DNA from: Promicromonospora sp. MEB111
GTDB taxonomy: Bacteria; Actinomycetota; Actinomycetes; Actinomycetales; Cellulomonadaceae
Direction of reading: 5' to 3'
Length of the DNA: 64,000 nt
NCBI RefSeq assembly: GCF_030209445.1
Contig: NZ_JARVSD010000009.1
Span: 1-64,000, forward strand
The notes below the pieces were generated by a model. The model saw only the letters and a list, made by a program, of their open reading frames with translations, was not told the DNA's origin and searched no databases. Of this stretch, positions 46,460 to 53,975 are shown one piece after another; the first letter of the stretch is position 1; each line of letters begins with the position of its first letter. The position numbers and the translations under genes are program-made.

Positions 46460-48532
46460 ATGCTCACCCAGACCAACTCCGCCGACGGTTCGAATCATCC
46501 TGGACCGATGAGCCCCGACGCGATCCTGACCGCGCTCGATCCCGAGCAGCGCGAGGTCGCTCTCGCGCTCAACGGGCCCGTGGTCGTGCTGGCGGGGGCG
46601 GGTACGGGCAAGACCCGCGCCATCACGCACCGCATCGCGTACGGCGTCCGCATCGGCGCGTACAAGCCGACCAGCGTGCTGGCGGTGACGTTCACGGCGC
46701 GTGCCGCGGGGGAGATGCGCACCCGTCTGCGGGGCCTGGGCGTCCAGGGGGTGCAGGCCCGGACGTTCCACTCCGCGGCGCTGCGGCAGCTCGGCTACTT
46801 CTGGCCGCGGGTGGTCGGCGGCGCCCCGCCGCGGCTGCAGGAGTTCAAGGCCCCGATCGTCGCCGAGGCCGCGCGGCGCGTCGGCCTCAGCGTGGACCGC
46901 GTGGCGGTCCGCGACCTGAGCAGCGAGGTGGAGTGGGCCAAGGTCTCGCTGGTCGCCGCGGACGACTACGAGAAGGCGGCGTACCGGACCGGCCGCGAGG
47001 CGCCGTCGGGCTACGACGCGCAGGCCGTGGCCCGCCTCATCACGGCGTACGAGGACGTGAAGACCGAGCGCGAGGTCATCGACTTCGAGGACGTCCTGCT
47101 CATGCTCGCGGACATGCTCAACAGCCACAAGATCGTGGCGGACGAGGTGCGCTCGCAGTACAAGCACTTCGTGGTCGACGAGTACCAGGACGTCTCGCCC
47201 CTGCAGCAGTTCCTGCTGGACCAGTGGCTGGGCGGGCGCAGGGAGCTGTGCGTCGTGGGCGACCCGTCGCAGACCATCTACTCCTTCACCGGCGCCACCC
47301 CGCGGCACCTCCTCGACTTCCGGCGCACCTTCCCGGAGGCGCAGGAGGTGCGCCTCGTGCGCGACTACCGCTCAACTCCCCAGGTGGTGAACCTCGCCAA
47401 CGAGGTGCTCAAGCGGGCGGGCCGGGCGGGCGGCGCGCACCAGGCGCTCGAGCTGATCGCGCAGCGCGAGCCGGGCCCGGCGGTCGCGTTCACGGCGTAC
47501 GACGACGACGAGGCCGAGGCGAAGGGCATCGCCACCCGGGCCGCGCGCCTGATCGGGTCGGGCGTGAAGCCCAGCGAGATCGCCGTGCTGTACCGCACCA
47601 ACGCGCAGTCCGAGGCGTTCGAGGCCGCGTTCGCCGACGCCGGGGTGGGCTACCTCGTGCGCGGCGGCCAGCGGTTCTTCCAGCGCAAGGAGGTGCGGGA
47701 CGCGCTGGTGCTGCTCCGGGGCGCGGCCCGGTCGGCCGACCCGGCGGCGTCCATGCCGGACCAGGTGCGCGACATCCTCGCCGCCGCCGGCTGGGCCGAC
47801 CAGCCGCCGTCGGCCCGCGGCGCGGCCCGGGAGCGCTGGGACGCGATGCAGGCGCTCGTCTCGCTGGCCGACGACCTGGCGGCGGCCGCGACGCCGGAGA
47901 GCCCCGCGACCGTCTCCGGGCTCGTGGCGGAGCTCGACGAGCGGGCCTCCGCGCAGCACGCGCCGACGGTCGAGGGCGTCACGCTCGCCTCGCTGCACGC
48001 GGCGAAGGGCCTGGAGTGGGACGCGGTGTTCCTCGCGGGGATGAGCGAGGGCCTCATGCCCATCTCGCTGGCGGAGACCGACGACGCGGTGCACGAGGAG
48101 CGCCGGCTGCTGTACGTGGGGATCACCCGGGCCCGCGAGCACCTGGACGTGTCGTTCGCCCGCTCGCGCAACCCGGGCGGGCGGGCCACACGCAAGCGCA
48201 CGCGGTTCCTCGACGGGCTCTGGCCGGACGAGCCGCGCGCGCCGCGCGCGGCTCGCGCCCGGACAGGGCCGAAGGGCCAGGCCCGCACGCAGCTCACCGG
48301 CGAGCACGACGCCGCGCTCTTCGACGCGCTGCGCGAGTGGCGGCGGGAGGTGGCCCGGGAGACCGACAAGCCCGCCTACACGGTGCTCACGGACGCGACC
48401 CTGGCGGCCATCGCGGAGATCCGACCTTCGGGCACGACCGAACTTGCTCGCGTGAACGGGATCGGTCCTGCGAAGATCGACAGGTACGGCCCCACGATCC
48501 TCGCGATCGTGGCGAACGCACCGGCTTCTTGA
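46460..48532 (+). CDS. uvrD2: UvrD2-type superfamily I DNA helicase
   Basis: A 690-residue 3'-5' DNA helicase. Walker A is AGAGTGKTRAIT, motif II VVDEYQDVSPLQ, motif III GDPSQTIYSFTGA, and ASLHAAKGLEWDAVF is motif V. A C-terminal HRDC domain (about 614-690) ends in ARVNGIGPAKIDRYG. The linker between motor and HRDC has no cysteines, whereas mycobacterial UvrD2 has a tetracysteine module there. The start may be ATG 46460 or the in-frame ATG 46508, which aligns better with mycobacterial proteins. Followed by a terminator and the whiB7 leader. Confidence 0.93.
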   Translation: MLTQTNSADGSNHPGPMSPDAILTALDPEQREVALALNGPVVVLAGAGTGKTRAITHRIAYGVRIGAYKPTSVLAVTFTARAAGEMRTRLRGLGVQGVQARTFHSAALRQLGYFWPRVVGGAPPRLQEFKAPIVAEAARRVGLSVDRVAVRDLSSEVEWAKVSLVAADDYEKAAYRTGREAPSGYDAQAVARLITAYEDVKTEREVIDFEDVLLMLADMLNSHKIVADEVRSQYKHFVVDEYQDVSPLQQFLLDQWLGGRRELCVVGDPSQTIYSFTGATPRHLLDFRRTFPEAQEVRLVRDYRSTPQVVNLANEVLKRAGRAGGAHQALELIAQREPGPAVAFTAYDDDEAEAKGIATRAARLIGSGVKPSEIAVLYRTNAQSEAFEAAFADAGVGYLVRGGQRFFQRKEVRDALVLLRGAARSADPAASMPDQVRDILAAAGWADQPPSARGAARERWDAMQALVSLADDLAAAATPESPATVSGLVAELDERASAQHAPTVEGVTLASLHAAKGLEWDAVFLAGMSEGLMPISLAETDDAVHEERRLLYVGITRAREHLDVSFARSRNPGGRATRKRTRFLDGLWPDEPRAPRAARARTGPKGQARTQLTGEHDAALFDALREWRREVARETDKPAYTVLTDATLAAIAEIRPSGTTELARVNGIGPAKIDRYGPTILAIVANAPAS

Positions 48533-48578
48533 GCCGTTTCGGACCCCTCCCGGGGTGGTCCGAAAAACTTCTCAAGAA
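48526..48578 (+). terminator. Terminator after uvrD2
   Basis: A two-tier hairpin: outer arms TTCTTGAG/CTCAAGAA (48526-48533, 48571-48578) and inner arms around TTTCGGACC and GGTCCGAAA. It overlaps the uvrD2 stop codon. Confidence 0.7.
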
Positions 48579-48585
48579 AGTTTGG

Positions 48586-48621
48586 AAAAAGAGTTGGCTC
48601 GCCAAGGCGGCCCGGCATAGT
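48586..48621 (+). promoter_or_regulatory. WhiB7-type promoter of whiB7
   Basis: An A-tract (48586-48590), then GAG, then -35 TTGGCT (48594-48599), a 16-base spacer and -10 CATAGT (48616-48621). An AT-rich element three bases upstream of the -35 is the known binding feature for WhiB7's AT-hook at sigma-A promoters, so autoregulation is likely. The start would be near 48628. Confidence 0.7.
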
Positions 48622-48627
48622 GTTCAC

Positions 48628-48870
48628 ATGTCCCTGACAGCAGTGGGCGAGGCCGAGAGGCTTGGCCCGGATTCGAGTGAGGAGGTGGGTGCATTGGAGA
48701 TGAACATGATTCCGCAGACGGATCTGCAGGTGTGCAAGCACGTGCTCGGCTACGAGCCCGTCCCGGCCACTGGCGCAGCTCTGCCTTTCCGCGCGCGCAC
48801 TCACCGCGGAGGCGTCAAGCCGTCCGCTCTCGCACCCGACTCCGCATCTCCAGGAGACTCACCGGTCTGA
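48628..48870 (+). CDS. Leader ORF of whiB7 (candidate)
   Basis: An 80-codon frame whose ATG coincides with the predicted transcript start (leaderless). An internal start behind GAGGAGG (TTG 48694 or ATG 48700) would give about 57-59 residues: MNMIPQTDLQVCKHVLGYEP and a basic C-terminal half. whiB7 genes elsewhere carry a translated leader ORF whose stalled ribosome disrupts the terminator. Here the frame ends 16 bases before the terminator stem. Product function is unlikely; translation itself is the signal. Confidence 0.5.
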   Translation: MSLTAVGEAERLGPDSSEEVGALEMNMIPQTDLQVCKHVLGYEPVPATGAALPFRARTHRGGVKPSALAPDSASPGDSPV

Positions 48871-48885
48871 CGACCGAAGAGTTCC

Positions 48886-48925
48886 AGGCCGCGGAGTCCA
48901 CCTAGGACCCGCGGCCTTAATTCTT
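48886..48925 (+). terminator. Attenuator terminator in the whiB7 leader
   Basis: The stem AGGCCGCGG(A)GTCC / GGACCCGCGGCCT (48886-48899 and 48905-48917, one bulged A) is followed by TAATTCTT. This is a proper intrinsic terminator located 110 bases before whiB7 and right after the leader ORF. Confidence 0.75.
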
Positions 48926-49032
48926 GCCCGGAGACCCGGCCCCACCTCGGCCGGCCCGGCAAGGATCTAGCCCCTGGGTCCTGCACCACCAACGTTCATC
49001 GACGACGTTCCTTCAGGACACAGGAGACAACC

Positions 49033-49398
49033 GTGCGCCTCACTGCGCTCCTCGACACTCTTCCCCAGGGCGGCTCGGGCCCCTGGGACCCGCCTCAACA
49101 CCCCGCCACGAGCGGGACCGGTTCGGACTCGGCGGAGTTCAACCGGCTCATGGACACACTGCTGCCGTGCCGTACCAACGACCCGGAGCTGTGGTTCGCC
49201 GAGCACAGCACCCAGGTGGAGCAGGCCAAGGCCCTCTGCCGGACGTGCCCCCTCATCGAGGGCTGCCTCGCGGGCGCCCTCGACCGTAACGAGCCGTGGG
49301 GCGTCTGGGGCGGCGAGGTCTTCGTGGACGGCGCCGTCGTAGCCCGCAAGCGCGGCCGTGGCCGGCCCCGCAAGTCGGAGAACGTCGCCGCCGCATGA
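49033..49398 (+). CDS. whiB7: WhiB7 transcriptional regulator
   Basis: A 121-residue WhiB protein that binds a 4Fe-4S cluster and sigma-A and activates intrinsic antibiotic-resistance genes. The four Cys ligands are in LLPCRTND and LCRTCPLIEGC (C-x2-C-x5-C), followed by the GVWGG turn. The C-terminal AT-hook RGRGRPRK identifies WhiB7 within the family. The GTG at 49033 follows AGGAG. It has its own promoter and a 400-base leader with ORF and terminator. Convergent with the ThiF-like gene, 8 bases apart. Confidence 0.93.
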   Translation: MRLTALLDTLPQGGSGPWDPPQHPATSGTGSDSAEFNRLMDTLLPCRTNDPELWFAEHSTQVEQAKALCRTCPLIEGCLAGALDRNEPWGVWGGEVFVDGAVVARKRGRGRPRKSENVAAA

Positions 49399-49406
49399 CC
49401 CGCGGG

Positions 49407-50471
49407 TCAGGCCGCCCGGACCGGCAGGACCACGCACCCGCACCGCGGGTGCGGCTCCGCCGGCCGGGCGCGGGGGATCCCCGCCGGGAGCGAGATCTCC
49501 AGGCACGCACCGACGGCCGCCGGCCGGTGCCCGTCCAGCTGGGCGAGCACCTGGCCCGCGGCCGTCGCCGCTGCCACGGCGGCGAGCGTCGCCTCGTGCG
49601 TCGGCTCCGGCGTCTTGCGGAGCTGGGCCGCCAGCGCCGGCCACTCCCGGTCGGCGTCCGCGTGGGCGAGGTCGACGCAGCTCACGCAGGCTGACCGGCC
49701 AGGCCGCACCAGCGGGCCCACCACGACGTCGGCCTCACGCACCACGACCGGCAGGTGCGGTACCCCGAGGCCCAGCAGCCGCTGGTACCGCGCCGGGTGC
49801 GCCGCGTGCGGCTCGGTGACCACGACGACGTCGAGCGCCGCAGGGTCCAGCCCCGTGCCGCCCCTGGCGTCGACGTCCACCCGGACCCCGACGCGCGGGG
49901 AACGGTCCGCGAGCAGGGCCTGGACGGCCAGGTCGCGCGCCTCGCCCACGTCGGCCGCCCGTAGGCCGCCCAGCCCGACGTCGGTGGTCTGCACCGGCAG
50001 CGGGTCGCACAGCACGAGGCCGCCCACCCCCGCCGTCGCGAGGTGCAGCGCGACCGCCGTACCCAGCCGCCCGAGCCCGACGACGCCGACGACCCGCCCG
50101 GCGCGCTCCGCGAGCGTGGCGAGCCCGGCGCCGTCGGGCCGCAGCATGCCGAGCGCGGTCGCGTCCGCCGCCCCGTCGGCCGGGGCGGTCACCACGCCGA
50201 CCGCTCCCGGGACGGGGACGAGCACGCCCGCCCGGACCAGGGCGCCCATGATCTCGTCCCGCCGCTCGGCGGGCACGCCGCACCGCGCGGCCGACTGCTC
50301 GACCGTCACGTGCCGCCGCTCCGCGATCTCCTCCAGCCACGATTCCTCGGCCGGCGTGAGCCCGGACAGCACGAACGACCAGCGCGGGTCCGAGCCGCAC
50401 TGCACCTGACCGCCGCCGCGGGTGAGCACGGGCGTGCCGGGCCGGAGCCGCAGGGCGGGGGTGCGCTTCAT
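49407..50471 (-). CDS. ThiF/E1-like adenylyltransferase-family protein
   Basis: A 354-residue protein with an N-terminal winged-helix-like region (about 40-95) and a Rossmann nucleotide site VVGVVGLGRLGTAVALHLA (about 130-147), then VLCDPLPVQTTDVGLGGL as in E1/ThiF/MoeB enzymes. Zinc-type cysteine pairs occur in CVSCVD and the C-terminal CGCVV. The substrate (a ubiquitin-like or peptide C-terminus in the family) is not apparent. It occupies a position like the ThiF-like gene near mycobacterial whiB7. The ATG at 50471 is the best start; the very long open frame upstream is a shadow. Confidence 0.75.
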   Translation of the reverse strand: MKRTPALRLRPGTPVLTRGGGQVQCGSDPRWSFVLSGLTPAEESWLEEIAERRHVTVEQSAARCGVPAERRDEIMGALVRAGVLVPVPGAVGVVTAPADGAADATALGMLRPDGAGLATLAERAGRVVGVVGLGRLGTAVALHLATAGVGGLVLCDPLPVQTTDVGLGGLRAADVGEARDLAVQALLADRSPRVGVRVDVDARGGTGLDPAALDVVVVTEPHAAHPARYQRLLGLGVPHLPVVVREADVVVGPLVRPGRSACVSCVDLAHADADREWPALAAQLRKTPEPTHEATLAAVAAATAAGQVLAQLDGHRPAAVGACLEISLPAGIPRARPAEPHPRCGCVVLPVRAA

Positions 50472-50608
50472 GCCCACCACGATGCCTGACGGCGGCGCGC
50501 CGGGGCCGTTGTCCACAGGCCCGGAGGCATATCCAAAGCATCGAGCGGTCCGGAAGTTCCCGGCTGCGCCCAGAGCCAAATGGACGGCGCAACCCTTGCG
50601 GACCCGGT

Positions 50609-50614
50609 TACGGT
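50609..50614 (+). promoter_or_regulatory. Leaderless -10 box of Zn-protease-like gene
   Basis: TACGGT, seven bases before the ATG at 50622. Confidence 0.4.
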
Positions 50615-50621
50615 GAACACT

Positions 50622-52037
50622 ATGAGCGACCAGCACCAGCCCGGCGATACTCCCCAGTCGTGGGAGGAGATGCTGCGCTCCATGCTCGGCGACGGCGCAG
50701 ACGAGGTCATGGCGGAGATGCGCGAACGCGGCATCGACCCGACGGCGCTCGGTGGCGCACCGGACCCGGTGATGATGCAGTACGCCCTGGCCCAGGTGCA
50801 GAAGATGCTCTCGGCCGAGGGCACCGGACCGGTCAACGCCGACGTCGCGCACGACGTCGCGCGGCAGGTCGCGGTCAGCGAGGGCGACCCGTCCCTGACC
50901 GGCAAGCAGGCCAAGGACGCGACGGACGCGCTCGGCGTGGCCGAGCTCTGGCTCGACGCCGTGACCGACCTCCCGCCGGCGGGCGGCACGCGACGCGCGT
51001 GGAACCGGTCCGAGTGGGTCGAGGCCACGCTCCCGGTGTGGAACGAGCTCGCCGCGCCCGTGGCGTCCTCCGTCTCGGAGGCGCTCGCCACGGTGCTGCG
51101 CGACCAGCTCCCGGAGGGCGTGGACGACGGCGAGGCCGTGCCCGGCATGCCCGCCGGCGTGCTGCACGGCCTGGGCGGCTCGATCGACCCGGCCCAGATG
51201 ATGCGCCGGCTCGGCTCCGCCGTGTTCGGCATGCAGGTGGGCCAGGCCGCGGGCACGCTCTCGCGCGAGGTGTTCGGCGCCACCGACGTCGGCCTGCCGC
51301 TGCTCGACAGCCCCGACACCGTGCTGCTCCCCACCAACGTGGCCGAGTTCGCGGACGGCCTGGATGCCCCGCTGGAGGAGGTGCGGCAGTTCCTCGCGGT
51401 GCGCGAGGCGGCCCACGCGCGCCTGTTCACCCACGTCCCGTGGCTCCGCTCGCACCTGCTGTCGATCGTGGAGCGGTACGCGCGCGGCATCACCATCGAC
51501 CTCGACGCGCTTGAGGCCCAGGTGCGCGACATCGACCTCGCCGACTCCGACGCGCTGCGCAGCGCGCTGTCGGGCGGGGTCTTCGGCCTGCAGAACACGG
51601 ACGAGCAGAAGGCCGTGCTCCTGAACCTGGAGACGACGCTCGCGCTGGTCGAGGGCTGGGTGGACGAGGTCAGCGCCATGGCCGCGCTGCCGCACCTGCC
51701 GCACGCCATCCCGCTGCGGGAGATGATCCGCCGCCGGCGTGCCGCCGGCGGGCCCGCCGAGCAGACGTTCTCGACGCTGGTCGGCCTGGAGCTGCGGCCG
51801 CGCCGGTCGCGCGACGCCGCGACCCTGTTCTCGATCGTGGCCCGCGCCCAGGGGCCCGCCGGGCGGGACGCGGTGTGGGACCACCCGGACCTGCTGCCCG
51901 GCACCGAGGACCTGGACGACCCGTCGGGCTACCTGGTGCGCCGCGAGGCGGCGGAGAACGAGCATGCCGACGTCGACGCGGCGCTCAAGGAGATCTTCGG
52001 CGACGAGGGGCAGAACCAGGACGACGCCGACAAGTAA
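50622..52037 (+). CDS. Zinc-dependent metalloprotease-like protein (DUF2342)
   Basis: A 471-residue DUF2342 protein, a family annotated as zinc-dependent proteases or as linked to coenzyme F420. The conserved region VREAAHARLFTHVPWLRSHLL (about 260-280) contains the EAxH-type histidines; the C-terminal half has the HPDLLP motif and a Glu/Asp-rich tail. There is no signal peptide. Homologue: Rv3195. Convergent with the M48-like gene. Confidence 0.82.
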   Translation: MSDQHQPGDTPQSWEEMLRSMLGDGADEVMAEMRERGIDPTALGGAPDPVMMQYALAQVQKMLSAEGTGPVNADVAHDVARQVAVSEGDPSLTGKQAKDATDALGVAELWLDAVTDLPPAGGTRRAWNRSEWVEATLPVWNELAAPVASSVSEALATVLRDQLPEGVDDGEAVPGMPAGVLHGLGGSIDPAQMMRRLGSAVFGMQVGQAAGTLSREVFGATDVGLPLLDSPDTVLLPTNVAEFADGLDAPLEEVRQFLAVREAAHARLFTHVPWLRSHLLSIVERYARGITIDLDALEAQVRDIDLADSDALRSALSGGVFGLQNTDEQKAVLLNLETTLALVEGWVDEVSAMAALPHLPHAIPLREMIRRRRAAGGPAEQTFSTLVGLELRPRRSRDAATLFSIVARAQGPAGRDAVWDHPDLLPGTEDLDDPSGYLVRREAAENEHADVDAALKEIFGDEGQNQDDADK

Positions 52038-52051
52038 CCCGGCGGAGGAGC

Positions 52052-52594
52052 TCAGTCCTCCTCGTCGTCCGGGGTGGCCTGGCCGTTGTCGTCCTGTGTG
52101 AACGAGGCGCCCTCCAGGAAGCCGCGTGCGCGGTCCGTCCGGGGGTAGACCTCGAGGATCTTCCAGAACTCGGGGCCGTGGCCGGCGTGCAGCAGGTGCG
52201 CCAGCTCGTGCAGCAGCACGTAGTCGAGCACCCAGGACGGCATCCCCTGCAGCCGGGTGGAGATTCGGATGGAGCCGTCCAGCAGCGTGCACGATCCCCA
52301 GCGCCTGCCCTGGTTGGCCGACCACCGGACGCTGGAGGGCCGGGCCCTGCCGCCGAGGTACTTGGCGGAGAGCTCGCCGGCGCGGTCCATGAGCTCCTGG
52401 TCGGAGGGGCGACGCCGCCGCTCCTTGTCCTCGAGCCGGGCCACCATCTTCGCCACCCACTCTCGTTCCTGAGCCCGAGAGAAGCGCGCAGGAATGGCGA
52501 CGATGGTCCGTCCACCGTCGCGGTATGCGCTCACCGTGGCGGTGCGACGGCGGCTCCGGCGCACCTCCACGGACGTCAGGGCGTCGTGGGCCAC
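52052..52594 (-). CDS. YgjP/M48-like metallopeptidase (DUF45)
   Basis: A 180-residue single-domain metallopeptidase. The zinc motif is LLHELAHLLHAGHGPEFW (HExxH with a downstream His/Glu) near 129-146, preceded by RWGSCTLLDGSIRIS, a hallmark of DUF45/WLM-type YgjP proteins. Function unknown. The ATG at 52594 begins MAHDALTSVEVRRSRR. Confidence 0.87.
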   Translation of the reverse strand: MAHDALTSVEVRRSRRRTATVSAYRDGGRTIVAIPARFSRAQEREWVAKMVARLEDKERRRRPSDQELMDRAGELSAKYLGGRARPSSVRWSANQGRRWGSCTLLDGSIRISTRLQGMPSWVLDYVLLHELAHLLHAGHGPEFWKILEVYPRTDRARGFLEGASFTQDDNGQATPDDEED

Positions 52595-52724
52595 GGGACG
52601 ACCGTACCGGTTATCGGCGTCAAGGTGGGGTATAACACACCGTTCAAGTGGAAAAACTTTGCCTACGGGGTTGTGCTCGGGTGCGATTCACGGAACCCCC
52701 AGGCAAGTGAGGAATGATGGGCCG

Positions 52725-53834
52725 GTGACCGACATGCGCGACCTCCAGCACGCTCCGCAGCCCGAGCCGTCACCGTTCGACGACTTGGCGGTGACCCCTG
52801 CGCCGATCACGCGCCGCACGGTCACCCTCGGGGTGTCCTTGCTGCTCACGGCCGTCCTGGCCGCGCTGGCGCTGGTCGTGCCCACGCCCTACGCGATGCG
52901 CTCGCCGGGGCCCACCGAGGACACCCTGGAGCGGAACCTCATCCAGATCGAGGGCGCCCGCACGTACGAGTCCACGGGGCAGCTGCGCCTGACCACGGTG
53001 TCCGTCCTGGGCGGGCCGGGCTACCCGATGATGGCCGGCCAGGTGATCCAGGGCTGGCTGGACCCGCGGCGTTCGGTGCTGCCGGTGGAGGCGATCTTCC
53101 CGGAGGCCACCACCAAGGAGGAGCAGCAGGAGGTCAGCCAGGCGGAGATGGTCTCGTCGCAGGAGTCGGCCACGGCCGCGGCGCTCACGGAGCTCGGTTA
53201 CGACGTGCCCGCCGTGCTGGACGTCGCCGGCACGGAGCCCGGCTCCGGGGCCGAGGGCAAGCTGAAGGAGGGCGACGTCATCACGGAGTTCCAGGGTGAA
53301 CCCGTGGGCACCTACGCCGACCTCATCGACGGGCTCGCCGGCACGACCCCGGGGGAGGACGTGACGCTCGGCGTGCAACGGGGCGAGCGGACCATGGACG
53401 TGACCATCACGACCGCCGACAACGGCCAGCGGGCCGTGCTCGGTGTCTTCATCGACCCGCACTACGACTTCCCCGTGGACGTCTCCATCGAGATCGAGGA
53501 CATCGGCGGGCCGAGCGCGGGCACCATGTTCGCCCTCGGCATCATCGACAAGCTCACCCCCGAGGACGAGGCGAACGGCGAGATCATCGCGGGTACCGGG
53601 ACCATGAGCCCGGAGGGCACGGTGGGTCCGATCGGCGGCATCGAGCAGAAGCTGTACGGCGCCGTACGCGACGACGCCGAGTGGTTCCTCGCGCCCGCCG
53701 ACAACTGTGACCAGGTGGTGGGCAACGTGCCCGACGGGCTGCGCGTGGTGAGGGTGGCGACGCTGGCCGAGGCGCGCGACGCCGTGGAGCAGATCGGGCG
53801 CGGCGAGGGAGCCGACCTGCCGACGTGCTCCTGA
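52725..53834 (+). CDS. Membrane-anchored PDZ / Lon-like (S16) protease
   Basis: A 369-residue protein with one membrane helix (about 33-53), an external PDZ domain (about 160-245: AEGKLKEGDVITEFQGEPV) and a C-terminal S16 Lon-like proteolytic domain. The catalytic Ser is in GGPSAGTMFAL (about 264) and the Lys in GGIEQKLYGA (about 308). The GTG at 52725 is chosen. Corresponds to Rv3194c and lies directly before the UPF0182 gene as in mycobacteria. Confidence 0.9.
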   Translation: MTDMRDLQHAPQPEPSPFDDLAVTPAPITRRTVTLGVSLLLTAVLAALALVVPTPYAMRSPGPTEDTLERNLIQIEGARTYESTGQLRLTTVSVLGGPGYPMMAGQVIQGWLDPRRSVLPVEAIFPEATTKEEQQEVSQAEMVSSQESATAAALTELGYDVPAVLDVAGTEPGSGAEGKLKEGDVITEFQGEPVGTYADLIDGLAGTTPGEDVTLGVQRGERTMDVTITTADNGQRAVLGVFIDPHYDFPVDVSIEIEDIGGPSAGTMFALGIIDKLTPEDEANGEIIAGTGTMSPEGTVGPIGGIEQKLYGAVRDDAEWFLAPADNCDQVVGNVPDGLRVVRVATLAEARDAVEQIGRGEGADLPTCS

Positions 53835-53886
53835 CGCTCGCGGGCGGGATCCCGGGTGTTGACCGCATGTTGCACATCTGGAGGAT

Positions 53887-53929
53887 GTGGGAACCTTGTG
53901 GTGGGAACCTTGACCAGAGCCTGGCCGTT
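53887..53929 (+). promoter_or_regulatory. Direct repeat with possible ECF-type promoter before UPF0182 gene
   Basis: GTGGGAACCTTG occurs twice (53887-53898 and 53901-53912), period 14. The second GGAACC is 17 bases from GTT (53927), as in stress-type ECF sigma promoters (GGAAC/GTT). Tentative. Confidence 0.35.
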
Positions 53930-53975
53930 CCAACTGCGTACGGCCCAACCATTCATGACGTGAGGTAACGCAGAA

